A stretch of 49,581 nt of DNA from Saprospirales bacterium (GTDB lineage: Bacteria > Bacteroidota > Bacteroidia > Chitinophagales > Saprospiraceae): NCBI GenBank assembly GCA_007695035.1, contig REEO01000038.1:1-49581 (forward strand), written 5' to 3'. Position numbers and translations under genes: made by a program. A model generated the notes under the pieces. The model saw nothing but the letters and a program-made list of their open reading frames with translations, searched no databases and was not told where the DNA came from. This document shows positions 34,363-42,226 of the stretch, in pieces. Every line of letters starts with the position of its first letter. Within the stretch, counting starts at the first letter, position 1.

Positions 34363-35184
34363 ATGACCCAGATCAAACCTGACATCAGAGACCTTACGGG
34401 ATTGGCTACCAATGCTGCAATGCAGGCAGGTGAGGCGATTATGAAGATATACAGATCAGGGATTACAGTTACTTCGAAGGAGGATGAATCTCCTCTCACA
34501 AATGCGGACAGAGCCTCTCACCAAATTATTGTCAAAGCACTGAGACCGACCGGTATTTATATCATGAGTGAAGAAGGAAACCAGGGGACTTTTTCTGAAA
34601 GAAGTGGTGAAGACTATCTATGGCTGATCGATCCGTTGGATGGCACCAAAGAGTTTATTAACAAAAATGGCGAATTTACCGTCAATATTGCACTTATCGA
34701 GGGAAATTCCCCTGTACTCGGAGTGGTTTATGCGCCCGATAAGGGCGTGTTGTATGCGGCTAATAAGCAGGATGGAGCATATAAATGGAAATTGGAAAAT
34801 GGAAATCATTCCATAATGGGCATTGCCCCTAAAAAAATACCGCTTGACCCGAGCAATAGACCGCTCACCATAGTGGCCAGCCGGTCTCATCAAAACCCGG
34901 ATACAGTTGAGTTCATAAAAAGGATGGAAGCAAAAAACGGTCCCCTGGAGGTTATTAGCGCGGGGAGTTCGCTCAAACTCTGTTTGGTGGCGGAAAACAG
35001 TGCCGACTACTACCCCCGTCCTGCACCGACCATGGAGTGGGATACAGCGGCGGGAGATGCCGTCTGCCGATTTAGTGGATGCGCAGTGGTCAACTGGGAC
35101 ACCGGATTGCCATTGACCTACAACAAAGAAACTTTAACCAATCCCAAATTCCTGGTAAAAAGAACCGATGGAGAACGAATTTAA
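34363..35184 (+). CDS. cysQ: 3'(2'),5'-bisphosphate nucleotidase CysQ
   Basis: 273 aa. It hydrolyses 3'-phosphoadenosine 5'-phosphate (PAP), the by-product of PAPS use, to AMP. The inositol-monophosphatase fold is clear: 'KEDESPLTNADRASHQII' (first metal region), 'IMSEEGNQG' and 'WLIDPLDGTKEFINKNGEFT' (metal ligands Asp and Glu), and 'APTMEWDTAAGDAV' near the C-terminus. First gene of the cluster cysQ, SLC13 permease, cysC, cysD, cysN. Its end overlaps the permease start by 17 nt, suggesting coupled translation. Confidence 0.95.
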   Translation: MTQIKPDIRDLTGLATNAAMQAGEAIMKIYRSGITVTSKEDESPLTNADRASHQIIVKALRPTGIYIMSEEGNQGTFSERSGEDYLWLIDPLDGTKEFINKNGEFTVNIALIEGNSPVLGVVYAPDKGVLYAANKQDGAYKWKLENGNHSIMGIAPKKIPLDPSNRPLTIVASRSHQNPDTVEFIKRMEAKNGPLEVISAGSSLKLCLVAENSADYYPRPAPTMEWDTAAGDAVCRFSGCAVVNWDTGLPLTYNKETLTNPKFLVKRTDGERI

Positions 35185-36949
35185 CACCTATTTCACCCTT
35201 GTTATCCTGGGTCTGATCGTGGTTTTTCTACTGTTGGACAGATTCAAGCCCTCCGTCGTTTTTTTCACAGGGGTTTTGATTTTACTTGCAGCCGGTATTT
35301 TACCGATAGAGAATTTTTTAAGAGGTTTTTCCAATCAGAGCATTATCATGATCTTTTTACTCATACTGGGCACTGCCTTGTTGAGTAAAACATACAACCT
35401 GGTCAAGCATTTGGACAGCTTGTTCGGCTCAGCCAAATCCATTCGCAGTTTGATCTTTAGAATGGGGTTGTCCGTGGGTCCGGTTTCCGCCGTGATGAAC
35501 AACACCCCGGTGGTTGCGTTGATGATTCCCTATCTCTACCGTTGGAGCACTCAAAATGACAAATCCCCGTCCAAGACGCTTATCCCGCTTTCTTACGCCG
35601 CTATTTTGGGCGGGATGATGACTCCCATTGGGACGAGCACCAACCTCATTCTCATTGGATTCATTGCCACCACCACACATCCTAATCTGGAGTTCATCCA
35701 CTTTTTGGTGCCCGGCACCATTGTATTTCTCATCTGCATACTGGCCCTGGTTTTGATTTCCCCTCCTCTGCTGCCTGAACACAAAGATCCCATTCAGGAG
35801 ACCAAAGAAAACCTGCGAAACTACCTCACTGAAACTGTAATAACATCTGATTCAGAATGGATTGGAAAAACCATTGCAGAAGCCAATCTCCGAAACTTAG
35901 ATGGCATTTTTCTCGTAAAAATTCACCGTGAAAATGACGAGGTCATTAGACCTATTAATCCGGATGCGGTGCTCCAAAAAAAGGATCGCTTGTATTTTGC
36001 CGGGGAGACCAGTGGAGTTATTAAACTGGTGGATGACAACCCCAATTTGACCTGGCGAAAGGACCACGCATTTGATCTGGATGAAAAAATTGACCTCGTT
36101 GAGGTGGTCATTCCCTCCAATTCAGGACTGGAAGGGAAGACACTGAAACAGGTTAATTTCAGAGATACTTACGACGCGGCAGTGATTGGCATCCATCGGA
36201 AGAGCAGCCGGCTGTTCGGAAAGCTGGGTGAAATATCCCTGGCCGCAGGAGACCTTTTACTGCTCACCACCGGTTCCAATTTTGAAAGGCTGAGTTTGAA
36301 AGACAATGAGTTTTACACGGTTTCAATGATTGAAAAAGAGAACATTCCCCCATTTTGGAAAAAAGTAAGCCTGGGGGTGGTAACCCTGAGCGCATTGGGA
36401 GCAACCTTTGCCGGTTTGATTAGCCTTTTCATAGGCCTTTTAATTATATTGGGCACGGGAGTGGTTCTGAACCTGATGACCGAGGAAGAGGCCAAGAAAA
36501 ATACCAGCCTGGACCTCTTTGTAATATTGGGAAGTGCACTGACACTGGGTGTGCTGTTTATTGATACCGGGGGTGCGGACCTCATCACAGCACCATTCAC
36601 CTACTACCTGGAAGGTGCCCCACCTATAATAATACTGGGTACCATTTTCGCGGCAACGCTGATCTTCACGTCCTTCATCACCAATGCAGCTGCTATCAGT
36701 ATAATGTTCCCACTGGTGTATCAATTGATAGAAAACCTCCACCTTAATCCCCTGCCGGTATATTTGGTGCTGGCATTTGGAGCCTCAGCCGCCTTTATAA
36801 CCCCGGTAGGATACCAAACCAACCTTATGGTGATGGGTCCCGGTAACTATACCACCAGAGATTTCCTTAAGATAGGAATCCCTTTTACCTTTGTATATAC
36901 TTTTGTGGTAATTGCTTTTATGCTGACATTCTATACAATATATGTCTGA
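35168..36949 (+). CDS. SLC13-family anion permease with two RCK_C domains, likely sulfate
   Basis: 593 aa. Two membrane halves (~1-205 and ~395-593) flank a cytoplasmic part with two RCK_C/TrkA-C domains (~220-285 and ~300-375), the standard layout of the sulfate-type SLC13 permeases. Signature stretches: 'SAVMNNTPVVALMIPYLYRW', 'GGMMTPIGTSTNLILIGFIA' in the first half and 'FITNAAAISIMFPLVY', 'AFITPVGYQTNLMVMGPGNY' in the second (the paired SNT-like substrate sites). It overlaps cysQ by 17 nt and cysC by 8 nt. Sulfate as substrate is inferred from the surrounding sulfate-activation genes. Confidence 0.93.
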   Translation: MENEFNTYFTLVILGLIVVFLLLDRFKPSVVFFTGVLILLAAGILPIENFLRGFSNQSIIMIFLLILGTALLSKTYNLVKHLDSLFGSAKSIRSLIFRMGLSVGPVSAVMNNTPVVALMIPYLYRWSTQNDKSPSKTLIPLSYAAILGGMMTPIGTSTNLILIGFIATTTHPNLEFIHFLVPGTIVFLICILALVLISPPLLPEHKDPIQETKENLRNYLTETVITSDSEWIGKTIAEANLRNLDGIFLVKIHRENDEVIRPINPDAVLQKKDRLYFAGETSGVIKLVDDNPNLTWRKDHAFDLDEKIDLVEVVIPSNSGLEGKTLKQVNFRDTYDAAVIGIHRKSSRLFGKLGEISLAAGDLLLLTTGSNFERLSLKDNEFYTVSMIEKENIPPFWKKVSLGVVTLSALGATFAGLISLFIGLLIILGTGVVLNLMTEEEAKKNTSLDLFVILGSALTLGVLFIDTGGADLITAPFTYYLEGAPPIIILGTIFAATLIFTSFITNAAAISIMFPLVYQLIENLHLNPLPVYLVLAFGASAAFITPVGYQTNLMVMGPGNYTTRDFLKIGIPFTFVYTFVVIAFMLTFYTIYV

Positions 36950-37550
36950 AAAATCACTAAATATTATACCGGGTAAATTTGAGATAAATCGTCCGGCCCG
37001 TGAAAAACTGAACGGGCACAGGGCCGCCGTCCTTTGGTTTACCGGTCTATCGGGTTCCGGTAAAAGCACCGTGGCAAACCTGGTAGAACAGGATCTCCAT
37101 CAACGCGGATTAAAAACCTATCTCCTCGATGGGGACAATGTCAGAAGCGGCTTGAATTCCGATCTGGACTTCTCAGAATCGGGGAGAAAAGAAAATATAC
37201 GACGAATTGCTGAAGTGGCAAAGTTATTTGCAGACAGCGGAACCATTGCGCTGGTTTCCTTCATCTCTCCCTTCAAAAAAGACAGAGAACAGGCAAAACT
37301 GATTATCGGGGGGGATACTTTTTCCGAAATATTTGTGGATGCCAGCCTAGCCTGTTGTGAAGAAAGAGATGTCAAAGGACTGTACAAAAAAGCCCGCTCT
37401 GGTATAATCCCCAATTTCACCGGAATAGATTCACCCTACGAAGCACCAGAGCATCCGGATATCCGGTTAGATGCTGAAGGTAGAACTGCAGCTGAATGCG
37501 CCGCAGAAGTCGTGGAATTCACACTAAGTAAAGTACGGATAACCCAATAG
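36942..37550 (+). CDS. cysC: Adenylylsulfate kinase
   Basis: 202 aa. It phosphorylates adenosine 5'-phosphosulfate to PAPS with ATP. Walker A 'GLSGSGKST' (35-43), 'YLLDGDNVRSGLNSDLDF' (APS-binding), 'SGRKENIRRIAEVAKLF', 'FISPFKKDREQAK' and 'GLYKKARSGIIPNFTGIDSP' (lid region) are all typical. It overlaps the permease gene by 8 nt. A strong terminator follows it, before cysD. Confidence 0.96.
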   Translation: MSEKSLNIIPGKFEINRPAREKLNGHRAAVLWFTGLSGSGKSTVANLVEQDLHQRGLKTYLLDGDNVRSGLNSDLDFSESGRKENIRRIAEVAKLFADSGTIALVSFISPFKKDREQAKLIIGGDTFSEIFVDASLACCEERDVKGLYKKARSGIIPNFTGIDSPYEAPEHPDIRLDAEGRTAAECAAEVVEFTLSKVRITQ

Positions 37551-37605
37551 AAATCAATCGAAAATCGCATTTTACTCAAGTAAATAAAACACATTGAAAC
37601 CTTGG

Positions 37606-37636
37606 AAACGCCTGAAAACTAACTTCAGGCGTTTTT
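37606..37636 (+). terminator. Intrinsic terminator between cysC and cysD
   Basis: AAACGCCTGAA (37606-37616) pairs perfectly with TTCAGGCGTTT (37624-37634) around a 7-nt loop, followed by further T. It lies 56 nt after cysC and 48 nt before cysD. It splits the sulfate cluster into two units, or acts as a partial terminator that lowers cysDN output. Confidence 0.8.
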
Positions 37637-37683
37637 CAGACCACAAAATCCAGGCTTGAGTAATTGATGAAAAATTGAAGTAG

Positions 37684-38586
37684 ATGAAGTACAGGTTAAA
37701 GCATTTAGAAGAGTTGGAATCCGAGGCCATTTATGTGCTTAGGGAAGTCTTCGCACAGTTTGAAAAACCGGTAATATTATTTTCCGGGGGAAAGGACTCC
37801 ATTGTGGTCACGCATCTCGCCAGAAAGGCGTTTTATCCGGCCCGCATTCCATTTCCTCTGCTACACATTGACACCGGACACAACTTCCCCGAGGCCCTGG
37901 AGTTTCGTGACAAACTGGTTGAGAAACTGGGAGTCAAGCTCCTGGTGGGGTCCGTTCAAAATTCCATCGACACCGGACGGGTAATGGAGGAAAAAGGAGC
38001 CAATGCAAGCCGAAACATATTGCAAACCACCACCCTTTTGGACACCATTGAGGAGGAGAGAATCGACTGCGCCATCGGAGGCGGCAGGCGAGACGAAGAA
38101 AAAGCACGGGCCAAGGAGCGCTTTTTCTCTCACCGGGATGAATTTGGCCAGTGGGACCCGAAAAACCAACGGCCGGAGTTGTGGAACCTTTTCAACGGAC
38201 GTAAAAACATGGGTGAGCACTTCAGGGTTTTCCCCATCAGCAACTGGACAGAAATGGATGTCTGGCAGTATATTTTGAATCAAAACATCGAAATCCCACC
38301 CATATACTTCGCCCATGAACGCCAAGTGGTAGAGCGCCACAGTTCCCTGATCCCCGTTTCTGATTTTCTGCAATTGAAGCCGGGAGAAAAGGTAATCACC
38401 AAAACGGTGCGTTTCAGAACTCTGGGAGATATCACCATAACCGGCGGTGTGGAATCCAATGCCCGTACCCTTGAGCAAATTGTGGCCGAGGTAGCCGCAG
38501 CCAGGGAGACAGAAAGGGGGAATCGCGCCGATGACAAACGGTCTGAAACTGCGATGGAAGACCGAAAAAAGGAAGGTTATTTTTAA
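37684..38586 (+). CDS. cysD: Sulfate adenylyltransferase subunit 2
   Basis: 300 aa. It is the ATP pyrophosphatase-type catalytic subunit of ATP sulfurylase, forming adenosine 5'-phosphosulfate from ATP and sulfate. The PP-loop 'SGGKDS' is at 34-39, with 'LHIDTGHNFPEALEFRD', 'GGGRRDEEKARAKER' and 'NWTEMDVWQYI' as further CysD marks. cysN follows 27 nt downstream, and the two proteins work as a heterodimer. Confidence 0.97.
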   Translation: MKYRLKHLEELESEAIYVLREVFAQFEKPVILFSGGKDSIVVTHLARKAFYPARIPFPLLHIDTGHNFPEALEFRDKLVEKLGVKLLVGSVQNSIDTGRVMEEKGANASRNILQTTTLLDTIEEERIDCAIGGGRRDEEKARAKERFFSHRDEFGQWDPKNQRPELWNLFNGRKNMGEHFRVFPISNWTEMDVWQYILNQNIEIPPIYFAHERQVVERHSSLIPVSDFLQLKPGEKVITKTVRFRTLGDITITGGVESNARTLEQIVAEVAAARETERGNRADDKRSETAMEDRKKEGYF

Positions 38587-38613
38587 GCACAGAATTTTTG
38601 AAAGAGAAATAAT

Positions 38614-39876
38614 ATGAGTCAGGATAGAGAAGCGGAATTACTAAGATTTACCACGGCTGGTAGTGTAGATGACGGAAAATCCACCCTTATCGGCCGGTTA
38701 CTTTACGATTCAAAGTCAATTTTTGAGGACCAACTTAAATCCGTGGAGGAAACAAGCGTCAACAGAGGCCTCGAGCATGTAGAACTTGCCCTGCTGACCG
38801 ATGGGCTGAAAGATGAGCGCGAACAGGGAATAACCATTGATGTGGCATACCGTTACTTTGCCACTCCAAAGAGAAAATTCATAATCGCAGACACTCCCGG
38901 GCATATTCAATACACGAGGAATATGGTAACCGGCGCAAGCACTGCAAACCTGGCACTAATCCTTGTTGATGCGCGCAAGGGTGTCATTGAACAAACCTGC
39001 AGACACGCCATTATTGCCTCCCTGCTACAAATCCCCCACCTGGTACTCTGTGTTAACAAAATGGACCTGGAGGATTACAGTCAGGAAGCTTACGAAAAGG
39101 TCGTCCGCCAGTTCAAATCATTTGCGTCCAAATTGGATATCAAGGATCTGCGGTTTATTCCCATCAGCGCCCTGCACGGTGACAATGTGGTGAAAAAGTC
39201 CGACAAAATGCCATGGTACGAAGGGCCCTCGCTCCTTTACACCCTGGAAACCATTCATATAGGCTCGGATGAAAACCTGATAGATTGCCGCTTTCCGGTG
39301 CAAACTGTAATCCGACCCCATTCAGCTGAGCACCCGGATTACAGAGGTTATGCCGGTCGCATTGCAGGGGGCATATTTAAGCCCGGCGACAAAGTCATGG
39401 CCATGCCATCCGGTTTTCAGTCCAAAATAAAATCCATCGACACCTACGATGGCCCCGTGAAAGAGGCTTTTCCACCCATGTCCGTAGCCATTGCGCTGGA
39501 GGACGACATCGACATTAGCAGGGGAGACATGATTGTCCGCACGAACAACAAACCAAATCCCACCCAGGACCTGGATTTTATGATGTGCTGGCTACACAAC
39601 CAACCCCCGCGCCCCAGGGCCAAATACATTGTTCGCCACACCACCAATGAGGCTAAGGGAATCATTAAAAACATCAGCTACAAAATGGATATCAACACTC
39701 TGCACCGAATAGAAAATGACAAAAACATCGAAATGAACGATATTGCGCGGGTCCAAATGCGCACCACCCAGCCCCTATTGAGCGATCCCTATCGAAAAAA
39801 CCGCAAAACCGGCTCCCTAATTCTCATCGATGGAGCAACCAACGAAACGGTAGCTGCGGGTATGCTGATTAGTTAG
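38614..39876 (+). CDS. cysN: Sulfate adenylyltransferase subunit 1 (GTPase)
   Basis: 420 aa. It is an EF-Tu-like GTPase that drives CysD. The G1 loop is 'GSVDDGKST' (16-24), switch II 'DTPGHIQYTRNM' at ~93-104, and 'NKMDL' (G4) at ~147-151. Beta-barrel domains follow. The length matches a stand-alone CysN with no fused APS kinase, consistent with the separate cysC here. Last gene of the cluster; no clear terminator follows. Confidence 0.96.
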   Translation: MSQDREAELLRFTTAGSVDDGKSTLIGRLLYDSKSIFEDQLKSVEETSVNRGLEHVELALLTDGLKDEREQGITIDVAYRYFATPKRKFIIADTPGHIQYTRNMVTGASTANLALILVDARKGVIEQTCRHAIIASLLQIPHLVLCVNKMDLEDYSQEAYEKVVRQFKSFASKLDIKDLRFIPISALHGDNVVKKSDKMPWYEGPSLLYTLETIHIGSDENLIDCRFPVQTVIRPHSAEHPDYRGYAGRIAGGIFKPGDKVMAMPSGFQSKIKSIDTYDGPVKEAFPPMSVAIALEDDIDISRGDMIVRTNNKPNPTQDLDFMMCWLHNQPPRPRAKYIVRHTTNEAKGIIKNISYKMDINTLHRIENDKNIEMNDIARVQMRTTQPLLSDPYRKNRKTGSLILIDGATNETVAAGMLIS

Positions 39877-40291
39877 TGGGTTGATGGCAGGTGGTTTAGG
39901 GCGGATGGCGTTTTCAGTTGTGAATTGGTGAGTCTGTGATTTTGTGATTTGTTTGCAAGGCCGCTACCTCAATGTAGCCGGCAGGATATCTATTCGCAGG
40001 AGTTGTTGATTTGGGAGGATATTTCTGGCAAAAGAAGGTTGCTTTGCGTCTTTTCCTTTGAGGCTTGGCGGCTATGCAAATAGCCAGGACCCTTCAAATA
40101 AATTCTGCGGAAATCGGTATTCGTGATCAACCGTCCTGGGTTTCCATTTACACGTGATTCAATAGTAGTAAAAATCATCAAGCCCACCTGGAATTTTATC
40201 GAAAAAAATAAGCAATAAAAACACATTGGTACACTTTTTGATATGTTTTGAACTGCCTGGAAAATATTTATAAGTAAAAAATTTTTTTAAT
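39877..40291. other. 415-nt intergenic region with repeats and hairpins
   Basis: No gene is recognised. It holds four imperfect 8-bp tandem units of pattern NTGTGANT (39918-39949); a hairpin GCCGCTAC/GTAGCCGGC with one bulged base (39960-39982); and GGCTAT-GCAA-ATAGCC (40070-40085), which has a GNRA-type loop. None is followed by a U-tract. A 78-codon open frame on the minus strand (39990-40226) does not look like a protein. Confidence 0.45.
39918..39949. repeat. Four imperfect 8-bp tandem repeats
   Basis: The units TTGTGAAT, TGGTGAGT, CTGTGATT and TTGTGATT are contiguous. They lie 42 nt after the cysN stop and are probably a decayed simple repeat. Confidence 0.5.
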
Positions 40292-41140
40292 ATGACTTTT
40301 TCAAAGACAGTAACCATCATCACCATTGCACTGGCCGGATTAATTGCTCAGCAGATAGCTGCACATCCAATCCTGGGAACCCCTCATTTTTTGAAAGCCA
40401 AAAAAGCGGCTGCGGAGAAAGATGTCAACCTATTGGTGCACTTCACAGCGAGTTGGAGCAATCCCTGCTCGAAGATGTTTGGCACCACCTACAGGGAGCA
40501 GGAGGTCAGGAAATTGCTCAAAGAGGAGATGGTTTTTGCCCTGGTGGACATCGATGATTTTGATGGGTACGTCCTGGCCAGTCATTACAACATAGAAAAT
40601 CTGCCGACCCTGGTGTTATTCAGTCCCGATGGGCGAATTCTCAGGTTTCAAAGGGGCTTTCTGGACAAAGAAGAACTACTTGCTTTTTTGGATTCGGACC
40701 AGAAATTTGAAGAGGGCGAAGTGCTGGCTGAAAAGCGGGCAGAAGACCCCGGCATGATGGAACGCATTAACGGCGGACCTTCCGGTGGAGAAGATTCTGC
40801 ATCTTCCACAGATGGTAGCGAGCAGCTTACCGTTGAAAAACCGGCAGAATCTCCCGCAGAAAAACCACAGGCAAATTCAGCTCCACTGAGAGAATTTTAC
40901 TCCATTCAAATTGGTGCTTTTTCAGAAAGAGCCAATGCGGAGAAATTGATAGAACAAGCCGATCAGGGCATTCGATCCGAACTACTGGTGTATCCGGAAT
41001 CCCTGCCCACGGGCGACAGGTATCTACTACTCGGCGGGCAATTTGACAACCGCCAGCAGGCACTTGATTTTCTCTCCCGATTGAAAGAGAGAGGTATGGA
41101 TGGCTTTGTAAAGAAAATTGACAATTCAGCAAATAGTTAA
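40292..41140 (+). CDS. Exported thioredoxin-fold protein fused to a SPOR domain
   Basis: 282 aa. Residues 1-24 are a signal peptide. Residues ~30-135 are a thioredoxin fold of the Thioredoxin_7 type ('NLLVHFTASWSNPCSKMF', 'YNIENLPTLVLFSPDGRI' with the cis-Pro). The active-site first Cys is Ser56 ('WSNPC'), leaving only Cys59, so normal disulfide exchange is not possible. Residues ~145-200 are an acidic, Ser/Pro-rich linker. Residues ~205-280 are a SPOR domain ('FYSIQIGAFSERANAEKLIE', 'LLLGGQFDNRQQALDFLSRL'), which binds denuded peptidoglycan glycan at division sites. It is probably periplasmic and located by peptidoglycan. It stands alone and has a terminator after it. Confidence 0.87.
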   Translation: MTFSKTVTIITIALAGLIAQQIAAHPILGTPHFLKAKKAAAEKDVNLLVHFTASWSNPCSKMFGTTYREQEVRKLLKEEMVFALVDIDDFDGYVLASHYNIENLPTLVLFSPDGRILRFQRGFLDKEELLAFLDSDQKFEEGEVLAEKRAEDPGMMERINGGPSGGEDSASSTDGSEQLTVEKPAESPAEKPQANSAPLREFYSIQIGAFSERANAEKLIEQADQGIRSELLVYPESLPTGDRYLLLGGQFDNRQQALDFLSRLKERGMDGFVKKIDNSANS

Positions 41141-41187
41141 GGGCGGTCATAAGAAGCCTGATTACAATAATTTCTTTCCAAATTATG

Positions 41188-41245
41188 ACCGGTACGGGTC
41201 CTTGCATTCATCCCAAAAACACGCAGGTTCCGTACCGGTTTTTTT
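41188..41245 (+). terminator. Probable terminator after the thioredoxin-SPOR gene
   Basis: ACCGGTACGG (41188-41197) pairs perfectly with CCGTACCGGT (41230-41239), followed by a run of T to 41245. The loop of 32 nt is long, but the position 47 nt after the stop fits. Confidence 0.7.
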
Positions 41246-41341
41246 GGTGCCAGCCCGGTGTTTTACCAATCCCCTTTAGTTTCCGATACAGATTCTTGCA
41301 TCGGCATATTTTTGGTTAAAAGGGTACACGATCATCCTATA

Positions 41342-41569
41342 TTACGAGGTCACCATTGTAAAGTAATTCTTTACAACTGAATTTTCACTTAACTCCCTGT
41401 GTTCCGGTATTTTTTGTACATGTTGGCCAATGTTTTGCTTGGAGGTGGCAAAAAGTTCAGCCAATTGACTTTGACTCATCCACACTGAGCCGTCTTTGGC
41501 ATACAGTGCTATGAAGGCCTTCCCATCAGGCGTATTATAGATGATGATGTTTCCCTTGTATTTACTCAT
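41342..41569 (-). pseudogene. Truncated RhuM-family gene (N-terminal remnant)
   Basis: 75 codons match the N-terminus of RhuM-family proteins, with 'GNIIIYNTPDGKAFIALYAK', 'VWMSQSQLAELFATSKQNIG' and 'LSENSVVKNYFT' in the right order. Complete proteins are about 300 residues or more, so the frame stops far too early and the downstream DNA shows no continuation. RhuM genes are often found near type I restriction genes or in accessory islands. The remnant start overlaps the stop of a tiny upstream open frame (41566-41637, 23 codons, 'MALEEKILDMEKRVLE') by ATGA, which may be the tail of a lost upstream gene. Confidence 0.65.
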
Positions 41570-41653
41570 TCCAATACTCTTTTCTCCATATCCAATATCT
41601 TTTCTTCCAGTGCCATTATATCTCCTTTAATCTCCATTACCAACAAGAATTAT

Positions 41654-41803
41654 TCACAACTGCAATATCTCCTTTTCTATAATATTTCCAGTGACATTAT
41701 ATGAATCGAAGCCATTCCATCCGTAATCCCACCATTGGGCACGGGCAGAACCAATGCGGTATTAATTCCGGAATTTTTCTGCCATATCTTTATCCTGATT
41801 CAT
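41654..41803 (-). pseudogene. Remnant of a Y1/RAYT-type transposase N-terminus, with in-frame stop
   Basis: Reading from ATG 41803 gives 'MAEKFRN', a TAA stop, then 'YRIGSARAQWWDYGWNGF' in the same frame. This is the characteristic opening of the REP-associated (IS200-like, Y1) transposases common in Bacteroidota, which continue with a 'YFVTICT' strand and HUH motif. Here the stop replaces one residue and the sequence diverges after 'WNG', ending at 41654. No HUH histidines or catalytic Tyr remain. It is therefore a dead fragment. The family call rests on motif memory. Confidence 0.5.
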
Positions 41804-41808
41804 GCCAT

Positions 41809-41825
41809 CCTGGTGAAACATCAGG
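41809..41825. repeat. REP-like small hairpin at the 5' end of the transposase remnant
   Basis: The plus strand CCTGGTGAAACATCAGG forms arms CCTG.TG/CA.CAGG around AAA with one mismatch. It lies 6 nt upstream of the remnant's ATG. RAYT and IS200-type enzymes act on hairpins of this size next to their genes, so this may be the old recognition site; this is an inference. Confidence 0.35.
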
Positions 41826-41948
41826 GGCACCACGGATGAAACTCAGATGCGTTTGGCCTGTCAGGGTCCGGTGGCTGTGAGACAAAACCATTCCCCTATC
41901 CGAATCAACCCCGACAATTTTCCCACACCAAAACCACCCAAATTTCTA

Positions 41949-42135
41949 TCAATGAGTCTACTCCAAAAACCCTTTCGTCATGAGAATGAGCGAAAAATTC
42001 GAGATCGAGGCATCGGGTGAAATATTCCGCAGGCGTAGCCATAGCTACGTTGAGGAAAGATTTTACTCGATAACGAAGATATGGGATTTTGCAGCCATTC
42101 GGAATAGAAATGGGTTTTTGGAGTAGACTCATCAA
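41949..42135. mobile_element. 179-bp MITE-like palindromic element with 4-bp target duplication
   Basis: Perfect 20-bp terminal inverted repeats lie at 41953-41972 (beginning TGAGTCTACTCC) and 42112-42131 (ending GGAGTAGACTCA). The direct repeat TCAA flanks both ends (41949-41952 and 42132-42135). The interior is also self-complementary about the same centre: CGTAGC-CATA-GCTACG (42034-42049) forms the tip, and much of each arm between tip and ends pairs with G-U and bulge interruptions, for example 'ATCGGGTGAAAT' (42012-42023) with 'ATTTTACTCGAT' (42060-42071). It has no open frame of note. The structure fits a non-autonomous transposable element; it could alternatively be transcribed as a long RNA hairpin. 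The mobilising family is not known. Confidence 0.72.
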
Positions 42136-42226
42136 TTCAAAATTATCTATTCATTTACCCGGTCAGTTTTCAATATTGAATAAAACTTCGCCGTTTTTGA
42201 TGTTTGGTCGATACCGCCCTCTCATT

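Noticed and set aside
39990-40226. 78-codon minus-strand open frame after cysN
   Set aside because: No signal, domain or ribosome site; it spans hairpins and repeat units, so it is most likely noncoding.
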